Shown: in pieces, positions 13,046-26,737 of the stretch | How positions within the stretch are numbered: the first letter of the stretch is position 1 | Layout: each line of letters starts with the position of its first letter | Assembly: GCA_033065855.1 (NCBI GenBank) | Contig: JAVXUO010002285.1 | Span: 62,001-126,000, forward strand | From: Escallonia rubra | Lineage: Eukaryota > Streptophyta > Magnoliopsida > Escalloniales > Escalloniaceae | Reading direction: 5' to 3' | Length of the DNA: 64,000 nucleotides | Made by a program: the position numbers and the translations under genes | The notes under the pieces: generated by a model | What the model was told of the DNA's origin: nothing | Database searches by the model: none | Seen by the model: only the letters and a program-made list of their open reading frames with translations

Positions 13046-13628
13046 TTAAGCTAGCAACTTGTACTTTTCTACTTAGTGCATCTGCAATAATATTGGCTTT
13101 ACCTGGGTGATAATGAATCGTACAATGATAATCACTGAGTACTTCCATCCACCTTCTCTATCTCATATTCAAATCTTGCAGAGAAAATAGGTATTTTAAA
13201 CTTCTATGATCAGTAAAAATCTCAAACTCAGCACTGTACAGATAATGCCTCCACTTATACAATGCAAACATAATTGCTTCTAACTCAAGATCATGTGTTG
13301 GATAATTTTGTTCACAAGGTTTCAACTTTCTTGAAGCATAAGCCACAACTTTGCCATCTTGCATCAAAACACAGCCTAATCCTTACTTTGAAGCATCGTT
13401 GTACACCGCAAAGTTCTTAGTTCAACTCAGCAAAGTCAAAATTGAATCTATAGTTAATCTCTTTTTAAACTCGCCTCACACTTATCGGTTCACCGATATG
13501 CCACTTCCTTCCAAGTCAATGTAGAAAATGATGCAGCTATCCTTGAAAAATCTTGTACAAATCAATGATAATACCCTGCCAACCCAAGAAACTTCTAACT
13601 TCTGCCACATTCTTTGGCACTTGCCAAT
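13046..13628 (-). pseudogene. Element B RNase H domain
   Basis: Positions 13367-13158 encode [22 protein letters not shown] and [13 protein letters not shown], the Ty3 RNase H signature with the Asp of TDHRSL present. The region from 13157 to 13046 continues after a stop into the conserved [14 protein letters not shown] end before solo LTR E. The segment 13368-13628 links to reverse transcriptase and holds several stops. The enzyme would remove RNA from the RNA-DNA hybrid during copying. Confidence 0.8.
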
Positions 13629-14200
13629 TCAATACACTTCTATTTTAGACGAGTCAACAGTTATCCCCGCTTCAGACACTATATGACCTAAGACAGCCAC
13701 TTGCTTTAACTCAAATTCACGTTTACTGAACTTAGCATACAATTGCTTATCCCATAGTACTTGCAGTACAATCCTCAAATGACACTCATGCTCCTCTGTA
13801 CTTTTTGAATAGACCAAAATATTATCAATAAAAACTACTACAATTGATCTAAAAATTCCTTAAAAATTCGATGCATTAAGTCTATGAACGCTATAGGAGC
13901 ATTTGTCAATCCAAACGGCATGACAACAAATTCATAATGTCCATACCTTCTACGAAAAGCCGTCTTTGGAGTATCTTCCTCTCTTACCCTCAACTGATGG
14001 TATCCATATCTCAAGTCCAACTTAGAGAATATCACTGCCCCTTGGAACTGATCAAACAAATCATCTATATGCAGTAATGGATACTTATTTTTATTATTAC
14101 TTTATTCAACTGTCGGTAATCCATGCACAACCTCATAGTACTATCTTTCTTTTTAACGAATAAAATTGGGGCTCCCCATGGTGATACACTAGGTCGAATA
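13629..14200 (-). pseudogene. Element B reverse transcriptase, main part
   Basis: The reverse strand shows [28 protein letters not shown] and MPFGLTNAP, then the catalytic region, which reads FIDN where the family has FIDD. The second catalytic Asp is therefore lost. A frameshift with stops lies near 13838. Upstream the frame is cut at 14200/43205 by solo LTR C and its 5' part continues at 43205-43440. The domain is recognisable but inactive. Confidence 0.85.
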
Positions 14201-17200
14201 TGTCACAACCTGAACCCACAGGTGAGCCCGTGGGCTAGGCACGTGACCGGCCGCAGGCCCATTCAAACATCCCCCCAGGACTCTACCAGGCCTTACTACA
14301 ACCTATACTCAAGATTTAAACTCAACTTACTAGTTTCCAAAATAGTATGATTGATTATTATAGGTCTCACTTAAACATTCATCACTAATCCAATCAAAAA
14401 CCCTCATGTACATGTCCTTGACCATTACAAAAAAAAATCGAGGAGAACTAAGCTCCCTACAATAGTTCATTCATAATAATAACTATAAAATTAAAATTCT
14501 TAAATCGACAAACACTTCATTATTATAATGGTTCTCTTCGGGCATTCTTCCTTCTTATTGCTCGTAAGGATCTGCCTCCCCTAGGTCATCACCTGAAAAG
14601 TAAGGAATGAGCGAAAGCCCAACAAGTACACAACCCATGTTCCTAAAATAGGTTTGAAGATTTCAAAACATGCCATGGGTTTTCTTTTTCAATTCAGAAC
14701 TCAATATTACTATCACAAAAAAATGTTCTTCATTATGTATTTACATATATATATATATACACACTTGCTCAAACGATTCTCAAATCGAAGCATAACATCG
14801 CGGTAAGCGTACAAGCCCTCCTGACTAGGGCCCCAGATCCCTCCTACACCCGGGATAAATAATTTTGTGGACACAAGGGTGAACCACAAGCAATAGTACT
14901 GTGCATCAACGTACAAGCCACGTTGACCAGGGGCCGATTTCCAACTTTCTCCCGTTTGATATGGGGCACAACAACCAAGTCCAATTTGTCATCTCATTCA
15001 ACATGTACTAAGTTTAAATCAATTACTCACATAACAGTCCACGGAATTTTTAACTCAAATTCTCATCAAACGATTTATTAGAAAACATAAGCAGTATAAG
15101 TACTTCAAAAACTTTCATTTGATTAAATCATGTATACGTTTACATATTTTGCAAATAGAGTATACGGAGGAACATGGTAGGAGCACTTACCCGACTCGAC
15201 AACTGGTTCATGTACGTGTTCAAAAGCTGGTTCTAACTCTTGCCTATCGAAACCTAAATAACAAACCACACGAATGTTATTTATTGTCGTTCAAGCATGC
15301 CTAGGTGTTAAATTCTCTCAAGTGCATGAAATTACCAAATTACCCCTGATGCTAAACGTACCATAACACACCCAAAACTAACCCCAAAACACTCTTCATA
15401 TAAATCAGACGAATTGGATCCCTCGGGCGGTCGAACTTAACGATAACTTCGCACACTCTATGACGCATTAAGTTACCACAAAATTCATAATAAATCCTTA
15501 TCAAAAGCTTTTATAGCTTAAAACAATATAATAAGTAAAAATATGAATTTTTAATATTTTTGAATTAAAATAATTTCTTTAAATACCAGAAAAGCCCATA
15601 AATAGCCATAATTGCCTCTAGCTGAAAACAAGGTCCCATAATTTTTATAACAGCTTTAATATATTTATAAAAATAGAAAAATTAAAATCAGAATTTAAGA
15701 GGCATCAAACCTATTGTTAAAATTTTCATTTTGCTAAATCCAATGTGATACGGGAATGATAGCAAACCTACTCTAAAATCACCAAACTTATACTGAGATA
15801 TACTTATACTATAAAAGCATTATTATAATTTTTCCAGAACTTTTTCATGAGTTTTAAAGACTCCAATGAATTTTACAAATCTGAGCTTATAGAAAATATT
15901 AAAAATTCATCTGATTTCAGAAAATTACAAAATTCTTCCAGGAACTCTAACTTAGCCTAAAGTATCCCCCTGTAAAATTTGACATGCTGACGATCACTGT
16001 GCACTACCCAACTAACGTGCTAAGCATAGCGCGAACTCGTAGTACACCTGTGCAAGCATAGGGTACCCCTGTACAACACTGACCCTAAACCTACTTCAGT
16101 ATCTCCTTCATTCTGTACTCAATCCCCAACTCACTCACAAACCACTCACAAACCTCACTTACACCTTGTATTCACTCACACGCACACACACCCACCCCCC
16201 AATACACACACATGTATACACACACCGACCTGTCAAATTAAACACACGTATTTATATATAATATATGCATAGTCACACTTAATTACATAAATATAGACAC
16301 ACACACACACACACACACTTACATACACAGAACCAAGCTCAGTGCACACATAAAAACCCACATTACACAGCACACAAACACCACTGTATACACCTATATA
16401 CACCCACATGTACACATCACTTACACACACACACTAGGCAGCCTTCACTCCCCTACAAACACACAGATGGTAGATACGCACACCTACACCAAGCAACACA
16501 CCACACGAGCACACACAGAACCATTACGCAGCCTGGCAACGCCCCTTTCTTCCCCAAACACATACACATCTTTAGAGGCATACACCAAACACACACCACC
16601 TCACATATACACCCGCACAAACTCAACACGCACAGAACCAACAATCAAAGCCCAACAGTACTACACCCTTTATGCAGCCCTTCTCCAACAAGCACCCCAC
16701 ATACATAACCAACTCACAGAGCCCAATAATGCTACACCCTTCATGCAGCCAAACTCAAACACCCACGACAGCCTTCTTCCTAACCCACAAACCCATATTA
16801 ATATATCTACCCAACTCACAGAGATCACCTCACTGCAATAGCCTTGTTTTTTGTAAAAAATAAATAAATAAATAAACAACACGCAAAGAACTTCAAAGTT
16901 TCTCACTCTATAACACAAAAACACCCATTCCACTATAACACCCACGACCAAAACCAAACACGCACAACACATGCACGCGGCTAAAGTTTCAGCCTTCCTT
17001 TTTTCTCATATCCACATGATCTCTCACTCAAGCACACCTGGGTATACTTCTTTATGGCAGTACCCTCTTCTCACAGCCATAAATCCAGTATACTTCTTTA
17101 TGGCAGTACCCTCTTCTCACAGCCATAAATCCAGTCCCTCGCTCCCATAAATCATGAAATAAGCCAGAGGGAAAAGCTAGAAACTTACCAAAAAATCTCG

Positions 17201-17350
17201 CCAAAAAACCTTCTTCATGCTCTCTATCTCTACCTCTCTCTCTCTGCCGTGGATCAGAAAAGAGAAGGAGAATAAAGACGGCAACCCTCTCTCACAACAG
17301 ATGTGTATATATATAACCCTAGACTGGCAATTTTCCAAAACCCCCCTAAA
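14201..17350 (-). repeat. LTR C, left part
   Basis: This holds the promoter-distal body, then a (CA)n-rich tract at about 16160-16450, and a CT/GA-rich transcript-leader-like stretch at 17215-17250. A second donor-like site, TTGGTAAGTTTC, lies at 17188 on the reverse strand. No protein is encoded. The ORFs across the CA tracts are repeats of Thr/His or Val/Cys. Confidence 0.75.
17042..17133. repeat. Two identical 46-bp tandem repeats
   Basis: The unit starts GTATACTTCTTTATGGCAG at 17042 and again at 17088, and the two units are identical. It lies in the transcript-leader region of LTR C. Confidence 0.95.
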
Positions 17351-17908
17351 TTTTGTGTGTGTGTGTGTGTGAGTGTAGGTGTTTATTATGTACTTTAAAG
17401 TACGTTTCGTGTGTATGTTGTGTGGGAGTCATGGGTTCTGTGAGGGAGTGATAGTGGTTCAGTGGGTGCACTGAGTGCAGAGAACAGTACTAGAAGTGGA
17501 TTTTGTGAGGCTGGGCAGTTTTGGTACCCTGTGCTTGCACAGCTGTACCACGAGTTTGCGTCAAGTACGACGCGTGCACGGGATAGAATACATTGATTGT
17601 TAGCACGTGAAATTCGATACTAGGATACCTTAAGCTATATTAGAAATCATGGCAAAATCATCCGGTTGGTTGGATTATGAAACCATAAATTAATCGAAAA
17701 CTTATAGTATAGTGAAACGATATTGAAACGAATAAAGTTGCTATAAATTTTACTGAAGCTGCTATTGATGTTCTCGACTCATATTTTGGAGGTTATGTGT
17801 AAGATTCAATGACACCTTCATTTTGGGAGTTATGTAATGAAAGCGTAGTGCTTGGATATTATAGGCATGCGAAATTTCGAGGACGAAATTTTTATAAGGA
17901 GGGGAGAA
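17351..17908 (+). mobile_element. Element D: 5' LTR fragment fused to its 3' internal end
   Basis: Positions 17356 to about 17655 match the D 3' LTR at 19110-19405, including a shared GTGTGTGAGTGTAGG entry. At about 17656 the match stops. The sequence becomes the last 250 bases of a Ty3 internal region, ending in the polypurine tract AAGGAGGGGAGAA at 17896-17908. Almost all of D's interior, including gag and pol, has been deleted. The left junction lies in a GT microsatellite. Confidence 0.7.
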
Positions 17909-18162
17909 TGTAACACCCTGAAACCTAATATATTTTAATGAGTTAATCAAAATTTTTAGCGACGAATTTTTTTTTGTTAGCATCGATATTTTTTTTGGAA
18001 CTTTAGCGACGATTAGTGAAGCGAATTTTCCTAATACATTAATTTATTGTAAATAATTATTTGGACCTTTTTGCGATAATAAAAATATTCGGGTTAAATT
18101 TAAAATGACTAACAGAAGCTGACCCTAATGATTTAAAATGATTTTGGTAAATGCCCAATTTA

Positions 18163-18193
<31 letters not shown>

Positions 18194-20698
18194 CATACGC
18201 AGACACACACACACTTGAGAGCCAGCTGACCCTAATGGTTCATCCAATTTTTTCTGAAAAACGGCTGAGAGAGAGAGTGTGTCTGTGATACCAAACAGAA
18301 AGAGGGAAGAAAACTCGGATCCTCTCCGGCTATTGGGTTGGTTTTCCAGTAAGTCTTATAACCCTTTTTCACTATGTTGGTTCAATTGTTATTTGGAGCT
18401 GGCATGAGGTGTTTTAGATGGTTTTGTGGCTGTGAGAGAAATGGGCTACCGCTAGGCACCGTGAAATTAGAATTCAGTGGGTTGTTATGTGAGCTTTGTG
18501 GGTAGGACAATCATGGCTGCCGAGGAGTTGGGTGTTGTGGGTGGTTTGGACGGGATAAGAGAACCCCCTACTGTGAAGCAGTGGGTGTAATGTGTGCAGT
18601 TAGATTGTTTTAGGTGTTTGTGTTTCAATCCAACGGTGTGGGTGATAGTGTGCAGATGTGTTTTGTGCTCGTGTGTGAGTGTACTGTGTGTTTTGGTGTG
18701 TGGGTATGTGTAAATGGGTGTTATGGAGTGTGTTTGTATGTGCTGCGTTTGTGCAAATGTGTGTGTGAGGGCTGTGAGGTTTGTGTGCTTTGTGTGTGAC
18801 TGCGTGAAAACATGAATGCACCACTGTCGTGAGGCAGTGGGTGCAATGGGTGGACTGCCTTGTGCATGCGTGTGTTCATATGTGTGTGTATGTCGGTGTG
18901 TATGTGTGTTGTGTGAGCATGGTGTGTGTATGTAACATGTGTGTTTGTGTAAATTTGTGTGTGCTTTTTAGGGAAGGAAAGCCTGGTGTATGTGTGTGTG
19001 TGTGTGTGTGTGTGTTTGTGCATGTGTGTGTACGAGTCAGTGTATGTTTGTGCGTGTGTGTGTATTTGTGTGTGTGTGTGTGAGAGAGAGAGATAGAGCT
19101 GTGTGCGTGAGTGTGTGTGAGTGTAGGTGTGTATTATGTACTTTAAAGTGTGTTTCGTGTGTATGTGTGGGAGTCATGGGTTCTGTGAGGGAGTGATAGT
19201 GGTTCAGTGGGTGCACTAAGTGCAAAGAATAGTAGTGGAAGTGGATTTTGTGAGGTTAGGCAGTTGTGGTACCCTGTGCTTTCACAGGTGTACCACGGGT
19301 TCGCGTTAGGTACAACGCGTGCATGGGAGAGCGTATAGTGATCGTTAGCACGTGAAATTGGACACTAGAATATCTTGAGATATATTAGAAATCGTGGCAA
19401 AATGTTATAATTTTCTGAAAATGCATGCATTTTTAATATTTTTTGTAATTTTAGATTTTCAAAATCTTTTGGAGTTCTTAAAGCTCATGAAAAAGTTCTG
19501 GAAAAATCAAACTAATGTTTTTATACCACAAACAAGGCCCTGATTAAGTTTTGTGATTTTTAGAGTTGAATTGCTAGCATTTCCAAATTGCATTGAATTT
19601 AACAAAACAAAAAATTTAAAAATAGTTTTGATATCTTTTAAATTCTGATTTTAGATTCTATAATTTTTATAAGTATTCTAGAGCTACTACAAAAATTATG
19701 GGACTTTATGTTCAGCTAGAAACAATTATGGCTATTTATGGGTTTTTCTTGTATTTAAAGAAATTATTTTAATTCAAAATTTCAGAAAATTCATATTTTG
19801 ACTTTTATTAATGTTTTAAGCTAGGAAACTAGTTTATTGTAATTTATTATTATTTTGGTACATTGTTACGCATTAAGGAGTGTACGTAATTTTTTATTAA
19901 GTTGGCCATGTGCAGGAAGCGCTTTGGGTTTGTCATTCTGGGTTGAGGAGTGAACACGATGTGGGTAGTTGATATTAGGTTGATAGTGAAATAGTGTAGA
20001 TTGCTTTCCAATGAATAGATTGCCAATCTAGGTTGATTCAGAGAATTTTGATCGAGGTCGATTAACATTGCTTAGTTTGGATCGAGGTAAGGATTTCCTC
20101 TCTGAACCCTACTCATCATTCTGAATCCATATGTTTTAATTTTAATTGTTTCGTGAATTCTTTTGAACTATGGTTTTATGAATTTTCATAAAAATATTTA
20201 GATTTTGCCCGTGAAACCCTAACTTGAACCTTAAGCGATAGTTTGGAATTCTTTGTTCATTCTCATCTGTTCTATTGAACTGATCGTCGTAAAAATGTTT
20301 TGAATTGTACATATTTATTCTCAATATTGACAAGAGTTAGTAAATTAGGGAGTTGTAAGGATGGTCTGTATTGCTGGCGTTGTAAGGATGGTTTGTTGGT
20401 TGGGTTACTAGTACCTAAAATGGACTAGTCAGTGTACATATGCATATTTAAAGTGTATTGAGCACTGTCAGGGTGGGTTTGCTATAGTGTACTGCTTTTG
20501 TTCAATATTACCTATTTTTATTTTATTTTACCTAAAGTGTCCTGAATGACTATTGATTTGAGGGATCGAGACGATACTCGTCCCCATGTTTATATCAAAT
20601 TGTTGTGTTCATAAAAAAAAAATCCTTTGAAAATATGTTATTTGACTTAAATGTAAAAATCGTTCGAATTGTTCGTCTATATTGAAATGCTATGTTTT

Positions 20699-21480
20699 CA
20701 CTACAAGAAAATTGGCCTTCAACGACGAACACGGTTCGTCGGTAAAGGTCTCTTATTCGTCAATAAAGACATTCAGTGACGAAAAAAGTTCGTCGCTCAG
20801 TTCGTCAAAGACTCGCCGTCAAGAAATGTATTTTTCGACGAATACATGTGTTCGTCGAGAAAAGATAGATTTGTTGACGATTTTTTACGTCGTCAAGGAA
20901 TGTCCAATATTTAACGACGAACAATTTCATCGTAATAGGTTGCTGGAATTTGTCGCTGGATGTTCAAGTTCGTCAAGAATGAATTAATTTGTCGACGAAC
21001 TTGGATTCGTCAAGAAATGAGTCATCGTCAGTCTGTTTTCCTTTGACATCCTTCTTTTGTCGCTAAATGTTTCCTTTGTTGACGAACTCAAGTTCGTCAA
21101 TAACGACTTTGATCGTCACAAACTTTCCTTGACATACTTAATTCGTCGATAATAGTGACATTGTTTGACGATTTTAAATTCGTCAAGAAAACAAAAAAAT
21201 CTTCCTTGACATATTTGCTTTGTCAATAATGGTAGCATTTGTTGATGAACTCAAATTCGTCACAAAAAACATTGATCGTCACGAATCTTTCTTGACATCT
21301 CTAATTCGTCGTTAAAAAACTACATTCACCGACAAAAAAATTGTCATTACTTGTTGCCCCTTTAGCGACGAATATTTTGTTCTTTGATGAGTATCAAATT
21401 CTAAAGATTTTAATTAACGACAAATAATAAAAAGATTAAGCGACAAATAATAAAAAGATTAAGCGACAAATAGTAGAAAA
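20699..21480. repeat. CACTA K subterminal repeat array, 3' side
   Basis: At least a dozen TTCGTCG, CGACGAA and TTCGTCAA units lie in both orientations over about 780 bp, spaced roughly 25-60 bp apart. In En/Spm such arrays are the binding sites of the TNPA-type protein. The units at about 21410-21475 decay into a CGACAAATAATAAAAAGATTAAG tandem. Confidence 0.85.
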
Positions 21481-24400
21481 AGTTTTAATCTAATATATAA
21501 AACTAATGCTATCCATTACAAAGATTTACATGGTTACAAGGCGAGGACATAAGTACATTTAGCAACAAAGCTTGACATATATTCTAAGTAAAAATTATAA
21601 CTATACAATGCACATGTTGATGCCAAAAAAGAAAACCATCCTGTCGGTGACACAAAATATCGACCTCAGCTTGCTTCATATCATGTCCAAAGATGATCCG
21701 TATATATATCGCACCCAAGAACACTACAACTAAAAGAACAATGATCGCAAGCCTGCATTAAAAATGAAAAGAGGAATTGAAATATCCGTGTTAAGATGCT
21801 GCTCAAACCTCGATCTACATACTCCATGCAATCCACCACAATCAATTACATCTTTTTTTCTTATCACAAATGCGCGTACAATCAAATTACTCAATCATGT
21901 TTAGCCTCTCAAGAAGCAAGTATAAGATAGCTAAAGAAATTAAACTTGTTCAGTGCAACATATATACGATGGACGTTTACAAATGAAATCTCTATCTGAA
22001 AAGCAACACTCCACTGGCAATCTATGTAATACAATCGTATCCTTAATTAGAACTAAAATTTATGATGCACTTATAGTAGTTCTAGCTTGGACCATGAATA
22101 GCCGGGCTAAAAAGAGCGATTGTGGAGAAAAAGATTAGATATAAAGTAACATCGAGTTCCGTTGGGTGGAATTATGTTATAAATAAAGTTCATATTTTCC
22201 AAATAGTTGGAGCTTGGTTTAGAAAGTAGGGCTATTCAGTGGTTGGACTTCAAAGGATTTTAATCAAGGCGGGGTAGAATTTCCGAAAGCTATGGACTAA
22301 ACTTGACCTGTTAAATGTGCCATAAAATTGCCTTGCAAACAATGGGTTCCCCCCCCCCCCCCCCCCCCAAAACACTTTTCACTTTGAATATTGTTACTGT
22401 GATATAATGTATTAAGATGAGAATGTATGCTATATGACAAGAAATTAGAACTCTATAAAGAAAACATAATGAAACAGAAAAATGAAGTTATGGAGGCGTG
22501 AGGTTTTTTGTCGAGGTTCAGAGGTTGCACGTGCTTGACTGAATGAGGGACTTCTTTCTAGTGAAGTGGATAGGAAGAGTGAGCTAAATATGTGTGTTGG
22601 ACACTAGAGTCCAGGGCTTTTAGTTGGCGGAAGGCGACAACCACTCTAAAGTACCTTATATGCCTTGCCTATAAGAAGGTGAACCTGATTGGGAAGATTA
22701 TTACTTAGAACGAGATATCATTCAACGATAGCATCACACAGTAATGATTTTAAATCATTAGCATCCCATAGTTCTAAAGCAACATCGAGTTCTGGGGAAG
22801 CAAATTCAGTATGTAACTTGTACCCAAGGTAACTTAAAAAAACCATCTCCTTAACTGGAATTCCCTCATTTTAATGGATCTGATGTTAATTAGAATTCAC
22901 TCTAAGCCACACTACCAAGCTCTTCATTCTAGGCCTACCAGCTCATTCCAACCCTTCATTCCCAATAAGCCTAACCATACTCATTCCTCAAAAGGCAACC
23001 ACTACCTATTCCAGATTTGCATAAGCCCCTTACCACCTACAAACCCATCAGTACCACACTCTACTGAAGGCCTGCTACCTGTACCACAGTCTAGTATCAG
23101 CAACACTCTTCAAAACCAGAAGAACCTACTAGAAAGTAACCCCTACTGAGCACTAAAAGAAAACTAAGTACCTTATAATCTTTTGCGATATCCTTATTGA
23201 ATTAACTCAACCTCACATAGTAATGATTTTAATGTTTCGGTACCTGTACATGGCGGGATATTTAATTATATCCTTAATAGCTTCGACAATAAATAAGTGA
23301 AACTTATAGCATAGTGTCAATCGTAAGCAATTATCTCAATTTCCCGATCAAATCCCTAAAGGCTGGCCTAGCTCACCTATGAAAGTTACGGTAAAAGTTT
23401 TAACCTAGACAGCGTATGGATGGGGGATTGAAAAATCAAAGAAGAGGATAAATCCAAGGTATGGTCATGGATAAATACCTAACCTAAAACTCACGGATAA
23501 ATGCAGCCATGAAGCACTGCATAGAGAACGTCTCTAATGTACATCTCAACATGCATCAACAATGTACTTTGAAACACCATCGTCCATTTTCTACTTCCGC
23601 TCTGCCGCCCATTTTGTACTTGTAATAATAATGGCAATCCATATCACTTATCTTTTAATACTTTGGTTGTTAATCAGTTTTACAATGTGTGCATGTGTGT
23701 CCACTTTTTAGATATGTGAAGCAGGGGTGTGAAGGTGCAGGGTGTGCTCTGTGTGTGATTTCAATGTGTAAACAAAGACGCGTGTAATTGTGCAATACTG
23801 TGTAATCACAGTGTGTGTGTGTGTGTGTGTGCGTGCGTGCGCGAGCGTGTGTATGTGTGTGTGTGTGTGTATATATGTGCGCGCGCGCGCCTTGGGGGTG
23901 TGCGTAACAGGGCATAATAGTATTATCTCAGTGAATGCAGAGGAGTTGACTTGACTTTACTGAACCAAGTTATTGTGAAGGTGTCTAGTGTGTGCAAGTA
24001 GAAGCTTGTGTAATTTGTACAGCTGTGTGTGTGTGTGTGTGTGCGGGTGCGCTTTGTAGATATGTGAAGCAAAGGTGTGAAGGTGCAGAGTGTGCTATGT
24101 GTGTGAGTTCAGTGCTTGCGACCAAAGGCATGTGTAATTTATGCAGTTGTTTGTAATTAGACATCGTGTGTGTGCACGCGCGAGCGCATGTGTGGGAGGG
24201 AGGGAGGGATTCAGTGCAAGGGGAATGAGACGAGATAGTTTATTCATGTGCAGGTGTGTAAGTGTTTTGGTGAGTGTGAATAAAAGTTCTAGATGTGTAA
24301 GCGAAGGCCTTAGCTAAACTATTTTACATAAACAAGCTTTCATAACATATAACTTGTGAAACACTTTCATGCTATGCTCATGGAAGTAAGAGCTACAGTC

Positions 24401-24810
24401 ACTGTGTACAAGATATGGGGTGAACAAAATGCTAGAATCTTCAAGTAGCAAAGTCAATCCATGAAAAGCCTATCTCAGGTGACCAAGCAGTGGATACATT
24501 AGAGTATTAGGAGCTAGAAAAAGCTGCTAATACAAAGCAATAAGAAACATTGTGCTAATTAACTGGGGACTAGATGTAGGGATATTACTAGACTGATTTT
24601 GTTTTGTAAACTAAACCTCAAGTTGGGAATGTATAGCATAGGGATAAACTTACTAGTGTACATCTGATCTGGCAGGGATTAATTCAACTAACTTTAAAGC
24701 AAAAAAAAATTAAAAATAAAAGGTTATAGGACATCAATAGGCAGGTATGTGTATCTACACAAACACTCAGGAAGATATTAAGAGAACGATTAGGGAATCG
24801 AAAGGAACCT
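21481..24810. other. CACTA K non-coding region downstream of TNPA gene
   Basis: No coding sequence is recognised. A run of 20 C lies at 22349-22368. Two GT-rich blocks at about 23680-23830 and 24010-24160 are diverged copies of each other, sharing the order TTAGATATGTGAAGCA, then GTGTGAAGGTGCAG, about 350 bp apart. The ORF at 22874-23149 has no features that support it as a gene. Confidence 0.5.
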
Positions 24811-26737
24811 CTAAGTATTCGTGGATGAGTGAAAAGATGGTGGTTGAGCCATTTGGAGATTCATCATAGCTTCCATCCGGTCAAGTCGGGCTTGTTGTTC
24901 TTGCATGAGTGACTTGTACGTCGCTACCTCTAATTTCTGAGAATTGAGCTCCAATTGTTGCTCATGCATAAGAGCCTTGTACTCTTGTAGCTCATCTTCC
25001 AAAGCAGCACGACGCCGGGCTTCCTCCAAAACTGATTGTTGAGATAGGGACGTGGGCGGTCTTGGCCCAAACCCGAGACCCTTAATACGACCTGGCTTTT
25101 TTCTCTTGTCTAGAACGGTCTTTGCAATCTCCGCTGGGTCCATTTGTGGATTCTCGGACAGCATTTCTTCCATTTGTTTCTGAAATTGATAGTGAAATTA
25201 ATCAACGACGAATGTGTGGCTTCTAACAAGGAAAATTATCATTGTAAATGGCAGTTTGTTACCTGGTTTGACTCGGCTTCATCCGTGATAAACTTATTGT
25301 GTTTCTTAGAGAAATATGTACGCTTGTGAAACACAATCTGATCTGGTTCTTTCTGAGTTTCAGGATCTTTCTGCAAATAATTAGATGATCTACATTCACA
25401 TTAAGATGATTTAAACATTAAACCAAAAGGCTAAGGCTTAATCAAGTACCATCTCCGAGCGAGCAACCACAAACGACTGTGAACCAGTGACATGATGTGT
25501 CTTGAGTTCATCTCTGTTTTGTTTATTTTTACGACATCTATCCTGAATTTTAATAAACAATTAGATGGCATTTAATTGGACACTCAAAGTTTCCCCTCAA
25601 GCATCATTGTAAATAGCAAAATGCAGTCAAACGTACCGCATAATCTTCACGTTCCCATAAGTCACAGTACATCTCCCAGTCTTTGACTTCCATCCCTTCA
25701 GGAGGGTGAAGACGTGCCTGTGTGGCATGAAAAAGAACCAATTAAGGCCAATGAGGCAATGGTGGCATGGAAAGATATATGCATACCTATATAGGAAGGT
25801 GGTTTAGGACTTACATTGTGAGGGATGTAAAAGTGTAAACAATTGTGTTGACTATGAAATGAAACACGACATTCCACCAAAAGCAAAAAAAAATACGTGC
25901 CTGTGCAGGTGTCAAACATATGTTCAAGGGGCCATTTCCTTCAATTAGTGCATTCCACTTTGCCTTTAAAGAAAACTTGAAGTTCCTTAAGGAAGTCTTA
26001 AGTAATGTTTCGGTGTATCTCTTCACATGAGGACCATCATTAATCACTTCAAATTTGTCCTGCAAGTTAATGCCCATTTTATTCATACAAGTTGCATTTA
26101 CATACTACAAAATTTTGATTGAACAAGCTGTGAAATGATTGTTACCCCAAGCCGCTCGTGAATTAAATCTATCTGACTTTGTGGAATGGACTGCCATGAC
26201 TTTACCCCAGCAGGGATAAAACTCCTAACTATAATACCTATCTCATTAGCATACTTAGCTGATGCGAGTCGATCAACAGGTCTTCCCTTCTCAGCATCGA
26301 CAACTAACTGAATTTTTCCTGTGGTTTCGACCATCTTTGAGGTTCCTATTCCCTTAGTCTTACCGAGTACGTTCTTTATAGGAGCAGATCCTGCACTTAC
26401 AAAACCATGTGACTTTAGGTAGCATTTAACATGTGGGCAAGGCTATTGTTAAAGGTAGACCATCTTAATTGCATATGATCATACCAACACTACTAGCAGG
26501 AGATTCAACTTGTGGGCTGACAGTTGCACGTGCCACATCGCCGGGGGAAGCCATTTGAGCTGAAGTGATTGATCTACCATTGATGCTGGTAGGTGTGGCT
26601 TCTCCCTGTACATCGAATGCTGAAGCCTCTCGAGGTGGAGTGACTACCTCATTTGGCATTTGTGATGCCAATCGCTTCCGTAAACGCGTTAGATTTCCTG
26701 GTCCACCACTCTGGGGGACTCTGTTTGAGGAATTCAT
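24811..26737 (-). CDS. TNPA-like protein of CACTA K (Plant transposase Ptta/En/Spm, Transposase_24)
   Basis: This is a multi-exon reverse-strand gene. Exon 1 runs 26737-26485 (MNSSNRVPQSGGPG, Ser/Pro-rich N-terminus, donor GTATGA). Exon 2 is 26390-26146 (acceptor GTGCAG at 26391) and carries the basic, conserved DAEKGRPVDRLASAKYANE stretch. Exon 3 starts at 26060. Further short exons near 25720-25640 (RLHPPEGMEVKDWEMYCDLWE), 25560-25450 and 25375-25275 follow. The last exon, about 25180-24811, encodes DPAEIAKTVLDKRKK and ends in a Gln/Glu/Leu-rich coiled coil (EYKALMHEQQLELNSQ). In En/Spm the TNPA-type protein binds the subterminal repeats and brings the ends together, and the repeat arrays here would be its sites. 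No internal stop was noticed in the exons I read. Middle exon limits are approximate. Confidence 0.75.

Noticed and set aside
16160..16972. Several 60-124 residue ORFs on both strands
   Set aside because: The sequence is a low-complexity CA-rich tract of LTR C with no motif.
18600..19225. Cys/Val-rich and His/Thr-rich ORFs on both strands
   Set aside because: They are translations of GT/CA microsatellites in the D LTR.
20699..21480. CRISPR-like regularly spaced repeats
   Set aside because: Units are short, in both orientations and end at a CACTA terminus, so this is a subterminal repeat array in a plant genome.
22349..22368. C20 tract as a G-quadruplex or regulatory site
   Set aside because: A lone homopolymer with no supporting context, which could also be a sequencing artefact.
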